Shown here piece after piece: positions 1 through 9,141 of a stretch of 9,442 bases of DNA. The notes below the pieces were generated by a model. That model was not told the origin of the DNA. It saw only the letters and a list, made by a program, of their open reading frames with translations, and made no database searches. A program made the translations under genes and the position numbers. How positions within the stretch are numbered: position 1 is the stretch's first letter; each line of letters opens with the position of its first letter. Source of the stretch: JANOBJ01 sp031411575 (GTDB lineage Bacteria > Pseudomonadota > Gammaproteobacteria > Burkholderiales > Burkholderiaceae_C); NCBI GenBank assembly GCA_031411575.1, contig JANOBJ010000122.1, positions 1 through 9,442 on the forward strand. Direction: 5' to 3'.

Positions 1-1
1 C

Positions 2-2308
<2,307 letters not shown>

Positions 2309-2352
2309 GTGGCTGGACCAGCGGCCGCTTCGGTGGCTGCAGCCCTTCCGAC

Positions 2353-2377
2353 AAGAGCCCGCTTCAGCGGGCTTTTT
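2353..2377 (+). terminator. Rho-independent terminator of hppA
   Basis: Seen directly: AGCCCGC (2356-2362), loop TTCA, then GCGGGCT (2367-2373), a perfect 7-bp stem that can extend by A-T and G-T pairs, followed by a T run (2373-2377). It lies 45 bases past the hppA stop. On the minus strand the stem is followed by CTTGT, so it would be a weaker terminator for the convergent xylB operon. Confidence 0.88.
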
Positions 2378-2400
2378 GCTATATAATTTGTAGCTAAAAA
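2373..2400. repeat. AT-rich imperfect palindrome abutting the hppA terminator
   Basis: A T run (2373-2377) is followed by GCTATA (2378-2383), a short TATAAT-type centre, TGTAGC (2389-2394), T, and an A run (2396-2400). GCTATA and TGTAGC pair with one G-T wobble, and the T and A runs can pair outside a single T-T mismatch. Short GCTATA...TAGC palindromes between genes are, as far as I recall, frequent in Comamonadaceae genomes, so this may be one copy of a dispersed element. It could serve as a terminator for transcripts from either side; no copy number can be judged from one window. Confidence 0.45.
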
Positions 2401-2460
2401 TGACCAACTGGAGCGGACCTCTGGCCAATATCACTCCGAAAAGTGCCGGATGAATCGTTT

Positions 2461-2502
2461 TGGCGCCAGCCCCCGCGCATCGCGTGCAGCCGGGGTGCGC
2501 CA
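2461..2502 (-). terminator. Possible GC-rich hairpin downstream of xylB
   Basis: TGGCGC (2461-2466) pairs with GCGCCA (2497-2502), and CCCCG (2471-2475) with CGGGG (2491-2495), across a small interior bulge. It begins about 10 bases past the xylB stop in the direction of transcription. On the minus strand it is followed by AAAACG and not by a U run, so it is not a classical intrinsic terminator. It might protect the mRNA 3' end or act with Rho. In such GC-rich DNA a chance hairpin is a real possibility. Confidence 0.3.
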
Positions 2503-2511
2503 GGCGCCGTT

Positions 2512-3975
2512 TCAGCGGCCTTTCAGCGCGGGATACAACGCCCTGAAGCGCGCCTGCCGCTCGCGCAGCGAAGCCGTCCACGCCGGCACGGGATCAATGT
2601 GCTGCGCGCCCGTGGGCACCGTGCAGACATCGCCCTCGCTGCCGCCGTCGGCCAGCCAGGCCAGGCGTGCAGCGCCAAGTGCCGCTGCGGCATGCGACGC
2701 ATCATGGCGCCACAACGGTCGTGCTAGGCCAGACGCCACCAGTTGCGCCCAAAGGTCGCTGCGCGCGCCACCGCCCACCAGCGCCAGCGGTGCTGAGCCT
2801 GGCACAGCGTCGTCATCCTGCATCGCGGCCATGCCGTCCATCAGCGCCAGTGTCACGCCTTCCAGCACGGCCCAGCCGATGTCGCCTGCGCCGTGCTCCA
2901 TGCGCAGACCGACGAAAGCGCCACTGGCCAACGGGTCGTTGTGCGGCGTGCGCTCACCACTCAGGTAAGGCAAAAACAGCGGTGCCGCGGCGCGTTGCCG
3001 CGCGTCCAGCCGCTGGGCGGCCGCCACCAAGGCTGCCTCGCTGCTGCTGGCGGTGAGGCGCGTGGCCCAGCCCAGCGCGCTGGCCGCGCTGAGCATCACC
3101 GCCATCTGATGCCAGCGCCCGGGCAACGCATGGGCAAAGGCGTGCACCGCGCGCAACGGGTTGGGACGAAACGCCTCCCCCGCGACAAATACCACGCCCG
3201 AGGTGCCGAGCGATACAAAGCCCTCCCCCGCTCGCGTGGCGCCCACGCCCACCGCGCTGGCCGCGTTGTCGCCACCACCGCCGGCCACCGGGATGCCGGC
3301 GCGCAGACCCCAGGCCTGCGCGAGCGCGGGGCGCAGCGCACCCGTCACCTCCGAGCCTTCAAGCAGGCGTGGCATGTGCGCCAGGGCGAGCCCGCTGGCG
3401 GCCAGCATGGGCTCGCTCCAACTGCGCGCCGCCACGTCCAGCCACAGCGTGCCCGAGGCGTCGGACATCTCGCTGGCAGCCTCACCGGTCAGTTGCAGGC
3501 GCAGCCAGTCTTTGGGAAGCAACACGCGGCGCGTGCGCGCAAACACATCAGGCTCATGCCGGCGCAGCCACAACAGTTTGGGCGCGGTGAAACCGGCCAT
3601 GGCCAGATTGCCGGTGATCTGGCGCGAGCGCGGCTCGGCGGCCTCCAGCTCGGCGCACTCGGCGCCCGAGCGCCCGTCGTTCCACAGGATGGCCGGACGC
3701 AGCACCTGGTCGGCAGCGTCCAGCACCACAGCGCCGTGCATCTGGCCCGACAGCCCGATCGCGCGCATCGCCGCCAAGGGGCCGGGGTGGCTGGCGCGCA
3801 GACGCTGCATGGCGGCCTCAAGCGCATCCCACCACGCCTGAGGGTGCTGCTCGCTCCACAGGCGCTGCGGCTGCGACACCGCAAGCCGCGCATCGGCAGT
3901 GGCCACGACGCGGTGCGTGTCGTCCAGCAGCAGCACCTTGACCCCCGAGGTGCCCAGATCAATGCCGAGGTACAT
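2512..3975 (-). CDS. xylB: Xylulokinase
   Basis: Cytoplasmic FGGY-family kinase that phosphorylates D-xylulose with ATP to D-xylulose 5-phosphate, an entry to the pentose phosphate pathway. At 487 residues it matches the family length (E. coli XylB is 484) and is alignable with it from end to end by eye. Seen: the N-terminal phosphate-binding GIDLGTSGVK (residues 4-13), WSEQHP (40-45), the substrate-site GLSGQMHG (74-81), ILWNDGR (96-102), the catalytic Asp236 in GGGDNAA, LPYLSGERTPHN further on, and the C-terminal nucleotide-site LVGGGARSDLW. The ATG at 3975 begins MYLGIDLG, exactly as expected. It lies 17 bases after the AraC-type gene stop with no clear Shine-Dalgarno sequence, so translation may be coupled to the regulator. 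It is the last gene of the operon and would take the xylulose made by the DalD-like dehydrogenase. Confidence 0.97.
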   Translation of the reverse strand: MYLGIDLGTSGVKVLLLDDTHRVVATADARLAVSQPQRLWSEQHPQAWWDALEAAMQRLRASHPGPLAAMRAIGLSGQMHGAVVLDAADQVLRPAILWNDGRSGAECAELEAAEPRSRQITGNLAMAGFTAPKLLWLRRHEPDVFARTRRVLLPKDWLRLQLTGEAASEMSDASGTLWLDVAARSWSEPMLAASGLALAHMPRLLEGSEVTGALRPALAQAWGLRAGIPVAGGGGDNAASAVGVGATRAGEGFVSLGTSGVVFVAGEAFRPNPLRAVHAFAHALPGRWHQMAVMLSAASALGWATRLTASSSEAALVAAAQRLDARQRAAAPLFLPYLSGERTPHNDPLASGAFVGLRMEHGAGDIGWAVLEGVTLALMDGMAAMQDDDAVPGSAPLALVGGGARSDLWAQLVASGLARPLWRHDASHAAAALGAARLAWLADGGSEGDVCTVPTGAQHIDPVPAWTASLRERQARFRALYPALKGR

Positions 3976-3992
3976 GCGGGTCGCGGCAAGGC

Positions 3993-4928
3993 TCAGTGGG
4001 GCACGCCGAAGCGGCTGTCCACCTGGCGGCGGAACTCGCTGGGGGTCATGCCCTTGATGTCGAGAAAGCGCCTGTTGAAGTTGGCCACGTTGTTGAAGCC
4101 CACCTCGTAGCAGATGTGGGTGATAAAGCGGTCGGATTCCATCAGCAGCTGGCAGGCGCGGTTGACCCGCACCTGGTTCACGAAATCGGTGAAGGTGTTG
4201 CCCGTGGCGCGGCGGAAAAAGCGCGAAAAGCGGCTTTCGGTCATGCCCAGCTCGGCCGCCAGCTCGGCGGCAGAAAGCGGCTGCGCCAGGTTGTCGGTGA
4301 TGCGGCTCACGATGGCGTCGATCTGATCGAGCTGGGTGTCGTTGTCCGCGCTTTGCAGCTGGGCATGCGACAGCAGCCGGTAGTCGGGCCAGCGCGCCAG
4401 TTCACCCAGAAACTCGCAGAAGGCAGCCAGCCGCGCCAGACCCTGGCTGCCCTTGATGCGATGCCAATGGTCAGTAGCATGATCGGACAGCCCGAAGAAC
4501 TCGATACCGTGGCGCGCGCGCTCCAGCAGCGGCAACACCTCTTCGAGTTCGCGCATGTGCGCGGCGGCCCGTGCGATCGGCTCGCCCGAAAACTGCAACA
4601 CCAGGTCGCGCAGCGCAATGCCGCCTTCAGGCAGATCAAGCGAAATCCAGTTGTGCGGCAGGCGTGGTCCGGTCAGCACCAGGTGGCCGGGCTGGAACGA
4701 ACCGATGTAATCGCCCACGAACGCCTTGCCCGATGACGCCACGATCAGGTGCAGTTCGTACTCGTCGTGGTAGTGCCAGCGCGCCAAGGGCGTGGGGAAA
4801 CCATGCTCCAGGCAGCGCACCAGACCTGCGGTTTGCGGCGCCTCATAACCCAGCGACGGGCTGCGCGAATAGTCGTGCTCCAGCTCGGGCTGTCGCTGGC
4901 GGGGAAGGACGCGGTGGCGCGCGGGCAT
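3993..4928 (-). CDS. AraC/XylS-family transcriptional regulator of the polyol operon
   Basis: Probable DNA-binding activator. The N-terminal half holds a cupin-like sensor region (about residues 45-125, with RWHYHDEYELHLI, FQPGHLVLTGPRLPHNW). The last 100 or so residues hold the AraC-type double helix-turn-helix: first helix pair in AELAAELGMTESRFSRFF, second in ITHICYEVGFNNVANFNRRF, then the family signature GMTPSEFR. From the ATG at 4928 it has 311 residues, near the roughly 300 of MtlR from the Pseudomonas mannitol/sorbitol operon, which it resembles in layout and context. The frame also stays open to a TTG at 4958 (321 residues); neither start has a good ribosome site, and I prefer the ATG. 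It sits between the sorbitol dehydrogenase and xylulokinase genes in the same direction, so it is probably co-transcribed with its targets. The ligand is unknown from sequence; a polyol is inferred. Confidence 0.9.
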   Translation of the reverse strand: MPARHRVLPRQRQPELEHDYSRSPSLGYEAPQTAGLVRCLEHGFPTPLARWHYHDEYELHLIVASSGKAFVGDYIGSFQPGHLVLTGPRLPHNWISLDLPEGGIALRDLVLQFSGEPIARAAAHMRELEEVLPLLERARHGIEFFGLSDHATDHWHRIKGSQGLARLAAFCEFLGELARWPDYRLLSHAQLQSADNDTQLDQIDAIVSRITDNLAQPLSAAELAAELGMTESRFSRFFRRATGNTFTDFVNQVRVNRACQLLMESDRFITHICYEVGFNNVANFNRRFLDIKGMTPSEFRRQVDSRFGVPH

Positions 4929-4974
4929 GGTGGAAGGTTGGAACCGGGTGGCGGGCAAGCTTGGGGATGCAAGC

Positions 4975-5754
4975 CTAGCTCATCACCGAGCCACCGTCCA
5001 CATTCAGGGTTTGCGCCGTGATGTAGGCGGCCTCGTCGCTGGCCAGGAAGACCGCCGCGCCGGCAATATCCGCCGGCGCGCCCATGTAGCCGAGCGGAAC
5101 GGCCTCCCCCACCTGCTTTTTCTTCTCGCCGAGCGGCAGGTCCTCGTACTTGGCAAACAGGGCGTCCACGTGCTGCCACATCGGCGTGTCGATCACGCCC
5201 GGGGCGATGGCGTTGACCCGGATGCGGTGCGGCGCCATCGCCAGCGCCGCGCTCTGCGTGTAGCTGATGACCGCGGCCTTGGTGGCGCAGTAGTGCGACA
5301 CCAAGGCCTCGCCGCGGCGCCCGGCCTGCGAGGCCATGTTGACGACGGCCCCTGTCTCGCCGTGCGCCACCATGCGCGCCAATACCTTCTGCATCACGAA
5401 GAACATGCCCTTGACGTTCACGGCAAACAACCGGTCATACATCGCCTCGTGGCTCTCCAGCAGCGGGGCCATGTCAAAAACCGCCGCGTTGTTGAACAGC
5501 ACCTGTACCGGGCCAAAGCGCTTCTCGGCGGCGTCCAGCAGGGTGTCGATCTGTGCCATCTGCGTGATGTCGGCCTGCAGGTACTGAACGCGGTCGGCCC
5601 ACGCCGGGGGCGTCAGCTCCATGGGGGCTTGATCAAGACGGTCAACGATGGTGCAACGCGCCCCTTGCGCCAGGAACGCCTGCGCCACGGCCAGACCAAT
5701 GCCCCCGCCAGCGCCCGTCAATAGCGCATGCCTGCTGTACAACCGGCCACTCAT
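4975..5754 (-). CDS. smoS: Sorbitol (L-iditol 2-)dehydrogenase, short-chain dehydrogenase family
   Basis: Classical 259-residue SDR enzyme, predicted to oxidise D-sorbitol to D-fructose with NAD+ in the cytoplasm; close relatives also convert galactitol to tagatose. Seen: cofactor-binding TGAGGGIG (residues 13-20), Asp38 at the end of the second strand (favours NAD+ over NADP+), NNAA (88-91), and the catalytic tetrad Asn113, Ser142, Tyr155, Lys159. From memory, the stretches NMASQAGRRGEALV, YCATKAAVIS, LPLGEKKKQVGEAVP and the ending AQTLNVDGG closely match Rhodobacter sphaeroides sorbitol dehydrogenase SmoS, which is why I go beyond a generic SDR call. The start is firm: the ATG overlaps the preceding dehydrogenase stop in an ATGA (5751-5754) and has AAGGAG five bases upstream. 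Exact substrate preference (sorbitol, galactitol, xylitol) cannot be read from the sequence. Confidence 0.9.
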   Translation of the reverse strand: MSGRLYSRHALLTGAGGGIGLAVAQAFLAQGARCTIVDRLDQAPMELTPPAWADRVQYLQADITQMAQIDTLLDAAEKRFGPVQVLFNNAAVFDMAPLLESHEAMYDRLFAVNVKGMFFVMQKVLARMVAHGETGAVVNMASQAGRRGEALVSHYCATKAAVISYTQSAALAMAPHRIRVNAIAPGVIDTPMWQHVDALFAKYEDLPLGEKKKQVGEAVPLGYMGAPADIAGAAVFLASDEAAYITAQTLNVDGGSVMS

Positions 5755-7166
5755 GCTCGCTCCTTTTCGAAAATCGCCACCCGGGCATGCGCGCTGCGCA
5801 CGGCGTCCACCAGCCGCGCGTCGCTGGCCAGTTCGCCCCAGAGCGTGGTGTCGGCACAGAACGCGGCCACCGGGTCTTCTGCCTCGCAGATGCAGTGCGC
5901 CACGATGGGGTCCATGGCCTGGTCCTGGTAGGCATAGGGAATCTGGCCCCGGTGCCAGCGTTGCAGGTAGGCCAGGAACAGCGCTGGCAACATGGCCACG
6001 CTGGCTATTGCCTCCCCGCGCGCCAGCCGGTCGCGGATGGTGGGCGCGATCATGCCGGGGATCTTGGAGAACGCGTCCATCGCGACCCGCTGGTTGGTGT
6101 CCTTGAGCGCTGGATTGGAAAAGCGGTCGAGCACCACGTCGCGGTATGTCGCCAGGTCAATCGGGCTGGGCGACAGGACAGGGATGGCGTCGTCGGTCGC
6201 ATAGTCGTACGCAAACTGGCGAATTTGCGGGTCCTGTGCACCTTCATGGATATAGGACATGCCGGCCAGCGTGCCGGCCCAGGCGATACAGCTGTGCGTG
6301 GCGTTGAGCAGGCGGATCTTGGCTTCCTCGTGCGCGGCTACCGATTCGACCATCTCCACGCCCACTGCCTCCCAGGCGGGCCTGCCATTGGCAAACCGGT
6401 CTTCTATCACCCACTGGATGAAGCTCTCGCCCATCAGGGCCGCTGGGTCGTCGCGGCCGGTCGCGGCCTTGACGCGCGCGGCCACATCGGGCGTGGGGCG
6501 CGGGGTGATGCGGTCCACCATGGCATTCGGGCTGGTGGTGTGGGCCTGCACCCAGGCCAGCAGCGCGGCGTCGCCCGCGTGCTCGATGAACTGCAGCAGC
6601 CCGCTGCGTGAGCGGTCGCCGTTGTGGCGCAGGTTGTCGCAGTTGAGCAGCGTGACCGGGCCGGCACCGCGCGCCATGCGTTGGCGAAGGATGGCGGTGA
6701 GCGCGCCGTAGAGGGTGGAGCCGGCCTGCCCTGACCGGGCAACATCCAGGTCGGCCGCAAGGTCGGGCGATGACAGGTCGAGTCGATTGGCAGGATCGAG
6801 GTAGTAGCCGGCCTCGGTCACGGTGAACGAGACGATGCGCGTGCGCGGGTCGCTGCCCGTGGCAACCAGACCCGTCAGCGCGGGGTCGTACGGCACCACG
6901 TCGCGGATCGACGTGATGCGCTGGTAGCTGCGCGCCATGGCGGGTGTCACAGTCTCCAGGGTGTAGGCGCCGTGCTGCGCCAGCAGCGCAGCCATGGTGT
7001 CGGCCATGTCGGGGCGGATGTTACCGCCTGCCAGCACCCAGCGCGTATCGCCCCGTTCGTGCAACTGGTGAAGGTACACCGCCTGGTGTGCGCGGTGAAA
7101 CGAGCCGAGCCCGAGATGAAGCATCACCAGCGGTGCGTTGACGGGCGTAGTGGATGCAGCAGTCAT
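5751..7166 (-). CDS. dalD: Polyol dehydrogenase of the mannitol dehydrogenase family, probably D-arabinitol 4-dehydrogenase
   Basis: Long-chain, metal-independent NAD-dependent polyol dehydrogenase; predicted to oxidise D-arabitol to D-xylulose, with D-mannitol to D-fructose as a possible second activity. Seen: the N-terminal nucleotide-binding HLGLGSFHRAH (residues 17-27), the mid-protein stretches NCDNLRHNG and MVDRITPRPT, and the catalytic Lys-Asn-His set in AKIRLLNATH (K-x4-N-x2-H, as in Pseudomonas fluorescens mannitol 2-dehydrogenase). The short N-terminus and stretches such as ILNASHSCIAWAG-like and DTNQRVA...FSKIP look, from memory, more like Klebsiella DalD than Pseudomonas MtlD. With a xylulokinase in the same operon, a xylulose product makes sense. 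The ATG at 7166 gives 471 residues. The frame is also open to a TTG at 7205 that overlaps the ATPase stop; I prefer the ATG because the extra 13 codons are AT-rich and lie before the conserved start. Subfamily is certain; arabitol versus mannitol is less so. Confidence 0.9.
   Translation of the reverse strand: MTAASTTPVNAPLVMLHLGLGSFHRAHQAVYLHQLHERGDTRWVLAGGNIRPDMADTMAALLAQHGAYTLETVTPAMARSYQRITSIRDVVPYDPALTGLVATGSDPRTRIVSFTVTEAGYYLDPANRLDLSSPDLAADLDVARSGQAGSTLYGALTAILRQRMARGAGPVTLLNCDNLRHNGDRSRSGLLQFIEHAGDAALLAWVQAHTTSPNAMVDRITPRPTPDVAARVKAATGRDDPAALMGESFIQWVIEDRFANGRPAWEAVGVEMVESVAAHEEAKIRLLNATHSCIAWAGTLAGMSYIHEGAQDPQIRQFAYDYATDDAIPVLSPSPIDLATYRDVVLDRFSNPALKDTNQRVAMDAFSKIPGMIAPTIRDRLARGEAIASVAMLPALFLAYLQRWHRGQIPYAYQDQAMDPIVAHCICEAEDPVAAFCADTTLWGELASDARLVDAVRSAHARVAIFEKERA
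5760..5765 (-). promoter_or_regulatory. Ribosome-binding site of the SmoS-like gene
   Basis: AAGGAG on the minus strand, five bases before the ATG at 5754. It lies inside the last codons of the upstream dehydrogenase gene, and it settles the start and indicates coupled translation through the 4-base ATGA overlap. Confidence 0.8.
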
Positions 7167-7201
7167 GGAAATTGAAAGCAATAAGCACGCATGGCGGCGC
7201 G

Positions 7202-8275
7202 TCAATGCGCCAGCGCGGGCGCCAGTGACGGCGACGTCAGCGCGGCACGCGTCACGCGTCCCTCGGCATCAAACAGGTGGGCGGCATCGGTGTCGATGGC
7301 GAGTCCCACGGGATCACCCGCGTGCAGCGAGCTGCGCGTGTTCTGGCGCGTGACCAGCAGCGCGCCCTGATCGGTGTTGACATACACCAGCGTCTCGGCG
7401 CCCAGCGCCTCGACCAGTTCGACGCGCCCCTGCAGCTGGCCCTGCCCCGCGGGCGCGAGCGTGACACTTTCGGGTCGCAGGCCGACGAAGCCGTCCGCCG
7501 GGAGTTGCAGGCCGCCCATCGCGGCGGGAGACGGCAGCTGGGCGGCGGGCAACACATTCATCTGCGGCGTGCCGATGAACTGCGCGACGAACTGGTTCGC
7601 CGGTCGGTCATACAGTTCGAGCGGCGAGCCGACCTGTTCGATCTGCCCGTCGCGCAGCACCACCACGCGGTCGGCCAGCGTCATGGCCTCCACCTGGTCG
7701 TGCGTCACGTAGATGGTGGTGGCGCCCAGTTCGCGGTGCAGCTTGGCGATTTCCACGCGCGTCTGCCCGCGCAAGGCGGCGTCCAGGTTTGACAGTGGCT
7801 CGTCAAACAAAAACACCTTGGGCGCCCGCACGATCGCGCGGCCGATGGCCACCCGCTGCCGCTGGCCGCCCGAGAGTTCCTTCGGCGTTCGGTCCAGGAA
7901 CGCCGTGAGGTTCAGGGTTTTGGCGGCCCGCTCCACCTTCTCGCGGATGGCGGCCGGGTTTTCCTTGGCGAGCTTGAGCGCGAAGCTCATGTTCTCGTAC
8001 ACGCTCATGTGCGGGTACAGCGCGTAGCTCTGGAACACCATGGCCAGGTCACGCTGGCTGGAGCGCAGCTGGGTGATGTCACGGCCGTCCAGGTGCACCG
8101 TGCCGGCGTTCACGTTTTCCAGCCCGGCAATCAGCCGAAGCAACGTGGATTTGCCGCAGCCCGACGGCCCGACAAAGACCACGAACTCGCCCTTCTCGAT
8201 CGTCAGGTCGATGCCCTTGATGGTGCGCACCGCTCCGAATTGCTTTTCGATGCCCTTGAGCTGGAGATAAGCCAT
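7202..8275 (-). CDS. Polyol ABC transporter ATP-binding subunit (MalK/UgpC/SmoK type)
   Basis: Cytoplasmic ATPase that powers import through the two permeases encoded upstream. The 357 residues fit the MalK-type family. Seen in order: Walker A GPSGCGKST (residues 36-44), Q-loop Gln82 in FQSYALYPHM, ABC signature LSGGQRQR (134-141), Walker B VFLFDE (154-159), D-loop SNLDA (162-166), and switch His192 in YVTHDQVEAMTLADR. The C-terminal third carries the OB-fold (TOBE) regulatory domain, including FIGTPQMNVLPA and FVGLRPESV. All catalytic residues are present. The ATG at 8275 follows a purine-rich AAGAAAGAAG tract and lies 37 bases after the permease stop. Substrate class (sorbitol/mannitol/arabitol) is inferred from the flanking dehydrogenases; MalK-type ATPases can be shared between several importers. 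Confidence 0.95.
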   Translation of the reverse strand: MAYLQLKGIEKQFGAVRTIKGIDLTIEKGEFVVFVGPSGCGKSTLLRLIAGLENVNAGTVHLDGRDITQLRSSQRDLAMVFQSYALYPHMSVYENMSFALKLAKENPAAIREKVERAAKTLNLTAFLDRTPKELSGGQRQRVAIGRAIVRAPKVFLFDEPLSNLDAALRGQTRVEIAKLHRELGATTIYVTHDQVEAMTLADRVVVLRDGQIEQVGSPLELYDRPANQFVAQFIGTPQMNVLPAAQLPSPAAMGGLQLPADGFVGLRPESVTLAPAGQGQLQGRVELVEALGAETLVYVNTDQGALLVTRQNTRSSLHAGDPVGLAIDTDAAHLFDAEGRVTRAALTSPSLAPALAH

Positions 8276-8312
8276 GTCGCTTCTTTCTTGAACCGGTGAC
8301 GCTCGCTAAGCC

Positions 8313-9128
8313 TTATTTCACGGCACCAAAGGTGAGGCCTTGCACCAGCTGCTTCTGGCTGAACCAGCCAAACACCACGATCGGCGCGATCGCCATCAGC
8401 GAGGCGGCCGACAGCTTGGCCCAGAACAGGCCCTCGGGGCTGGAGTACGAGGCAATCAGTGCGGCCAGGGTGCCGGCCTTGGCCGCGCTGAGGTTGAGCG
8501 ACCAGAACGCTTCATTCCAGGACAGCACCAGGCACAGCAGGCCGGTGGAGGCAAGGCCGCCCATGCCCAGCGGCAGCAGCACCTGGCGGAACTCGTCCCA
8601 CAGCGAAGCGCCGTCCATGCGCGCGGCCTCCAGAATCTCGTGCGGGATGTCCTTGAAGTGCGAATACAGCATCCACACCATGATCGGCAGGTTGGACAGC
8701 GTGAACACGATGATCAGGCCGAGCTGCGTGTCCAGCAGGTTGCTGCGCTGGGCCAGCACATAGATCGGCACCAGGGCGCCCACGGCTGGCATCATCTTGG
8801 TGGACAGCATCCACATCAGGATGTCGCGGGTACGCGGGCTGCGAAAAAACGCCATCGAGTACGCCGCCGGCGCCGCAATCGCCAGGCCCAGCAGGGTGGA
8901 GACAACGCTGGTGATGACCGAGTTTTGGGCGTACAGCAGGTAGTCGCTGCGCACCGGGACTTCATGGAAGTTTTCCAGCGTGGGCGTGAAGAACAACTCC
9001 GGCGGCACCGCGATGGCCTGCAGCTCGGTCTTGAACGCGGTGAGCACCAGCCAGATCAGCGGGAAGACGATCAGCAAGGTGACGACCCAGGCGGCCATGG
9101 TGCGAATGGTGAGGAGCAGGTGTTTCAT
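8313..9128 (-). CDS. Polyol ABC transporter inner-membrane permease (SmoG/MtlG type)
   Basis: Second permease subunit of a carbohydrate-uptake type 1 ABC importer, MalG family, 271 residues, the usual length. It shows about six hydrophobic segments: one near residues 8-31 after a short basic N-terminus, one near 69-95, and others around 103-127, 134-158, 190-210 and 245-262. The cytoplasmic EAA loop that docks on the ATPase is intact at 167-187 (EAARMDGASLWDEF...LLPL). The stretch KMMPAVGALVPIYV is typical of sorbitol/mannitol permeases as I recall them. The ATG at 9128 is supported by a GAGGA ribosome site; the gap to permease 1 is 13 bases. Partner permease and ATPase flank it, so its role is firm, while the exact polyol is inferred. 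Confidence 0.94.
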   Translation of the reverse strand: MKHLLLTIRTMAAWVVTLLIVFPLIWLVLTAFKTELQAIAVPPELFFTPTLENFHEVPVRSDYLLYAQNSVITSVVSTLLGLAIAAPAAYSMAFFRSPRTRDILMWMLSTKMMPAVGALVPIYVLAQRSNLLDTQLGLIIVFTLSNLPIMVWMLYSHFKDIPHEILEAARMDGASLWDEFRQVLLPLGMGGLASTGLLCLVLSWNEAFWSLNLSAAKAGTLAALIASYSSPEGLFWAKLSAASLMAIAPIVVFGWFSQKQLVQGLTFGAVK

Positions 9129-9135
9129 CGTGTGT

Positions 9136-9140
9136 TCCTC
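9136..9140 (-). promoter_or_regulatory. Ribosome-binding site of permease 2
   Basis: GAGGA on the minus strand, seven bases before the ATG at 9128 and inside the 13-base gap after the permease 1 stop. It supports this start and tight operon coupling. Confidence 0.75.
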
Positions 9141-9141
9141 A

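Larger units (their letters stand above)
2309..2511. other. Convergent intergenic region between hppA and xylB
   Basis: The gap of 203 bases holds the hppA terminator, the AT-rich palindrome and a GC-rich hairpin near the xylB end. I see no credible gene in it: no open frame with a ribosome site, and no tRNA or riboswitch-like structure. The segment 2401-2455 shows nothing recognisable. Confidence 0.75.

Noticed and set aside
2382..2387. A perfect TATAAT as a possible -10 promoter box
   Set aside because: No -35-like hexamer sits at the right distance (the upstream sequence is the hppA terminator), and no plus-strand gene follows. It is better explained as the centre of the AT-rich palindrome.
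2893..4110. A 405-codon stop-free frame on the plus strand opposite xylB and the regulator end
   Set aside because: It lies across two well-supported genes on the other strand and gives an Arg/Gln/His-rich product without a known domain or a ribosome site.
4926..4958. The longer TTG start (4958) for the AraC-type regulator
   Set aside because: The ten extra residues carry no recognisable motif and there is no ribosome site; the ATG at 4928 gives a length near that of MtlR. Kept only as an alternative.
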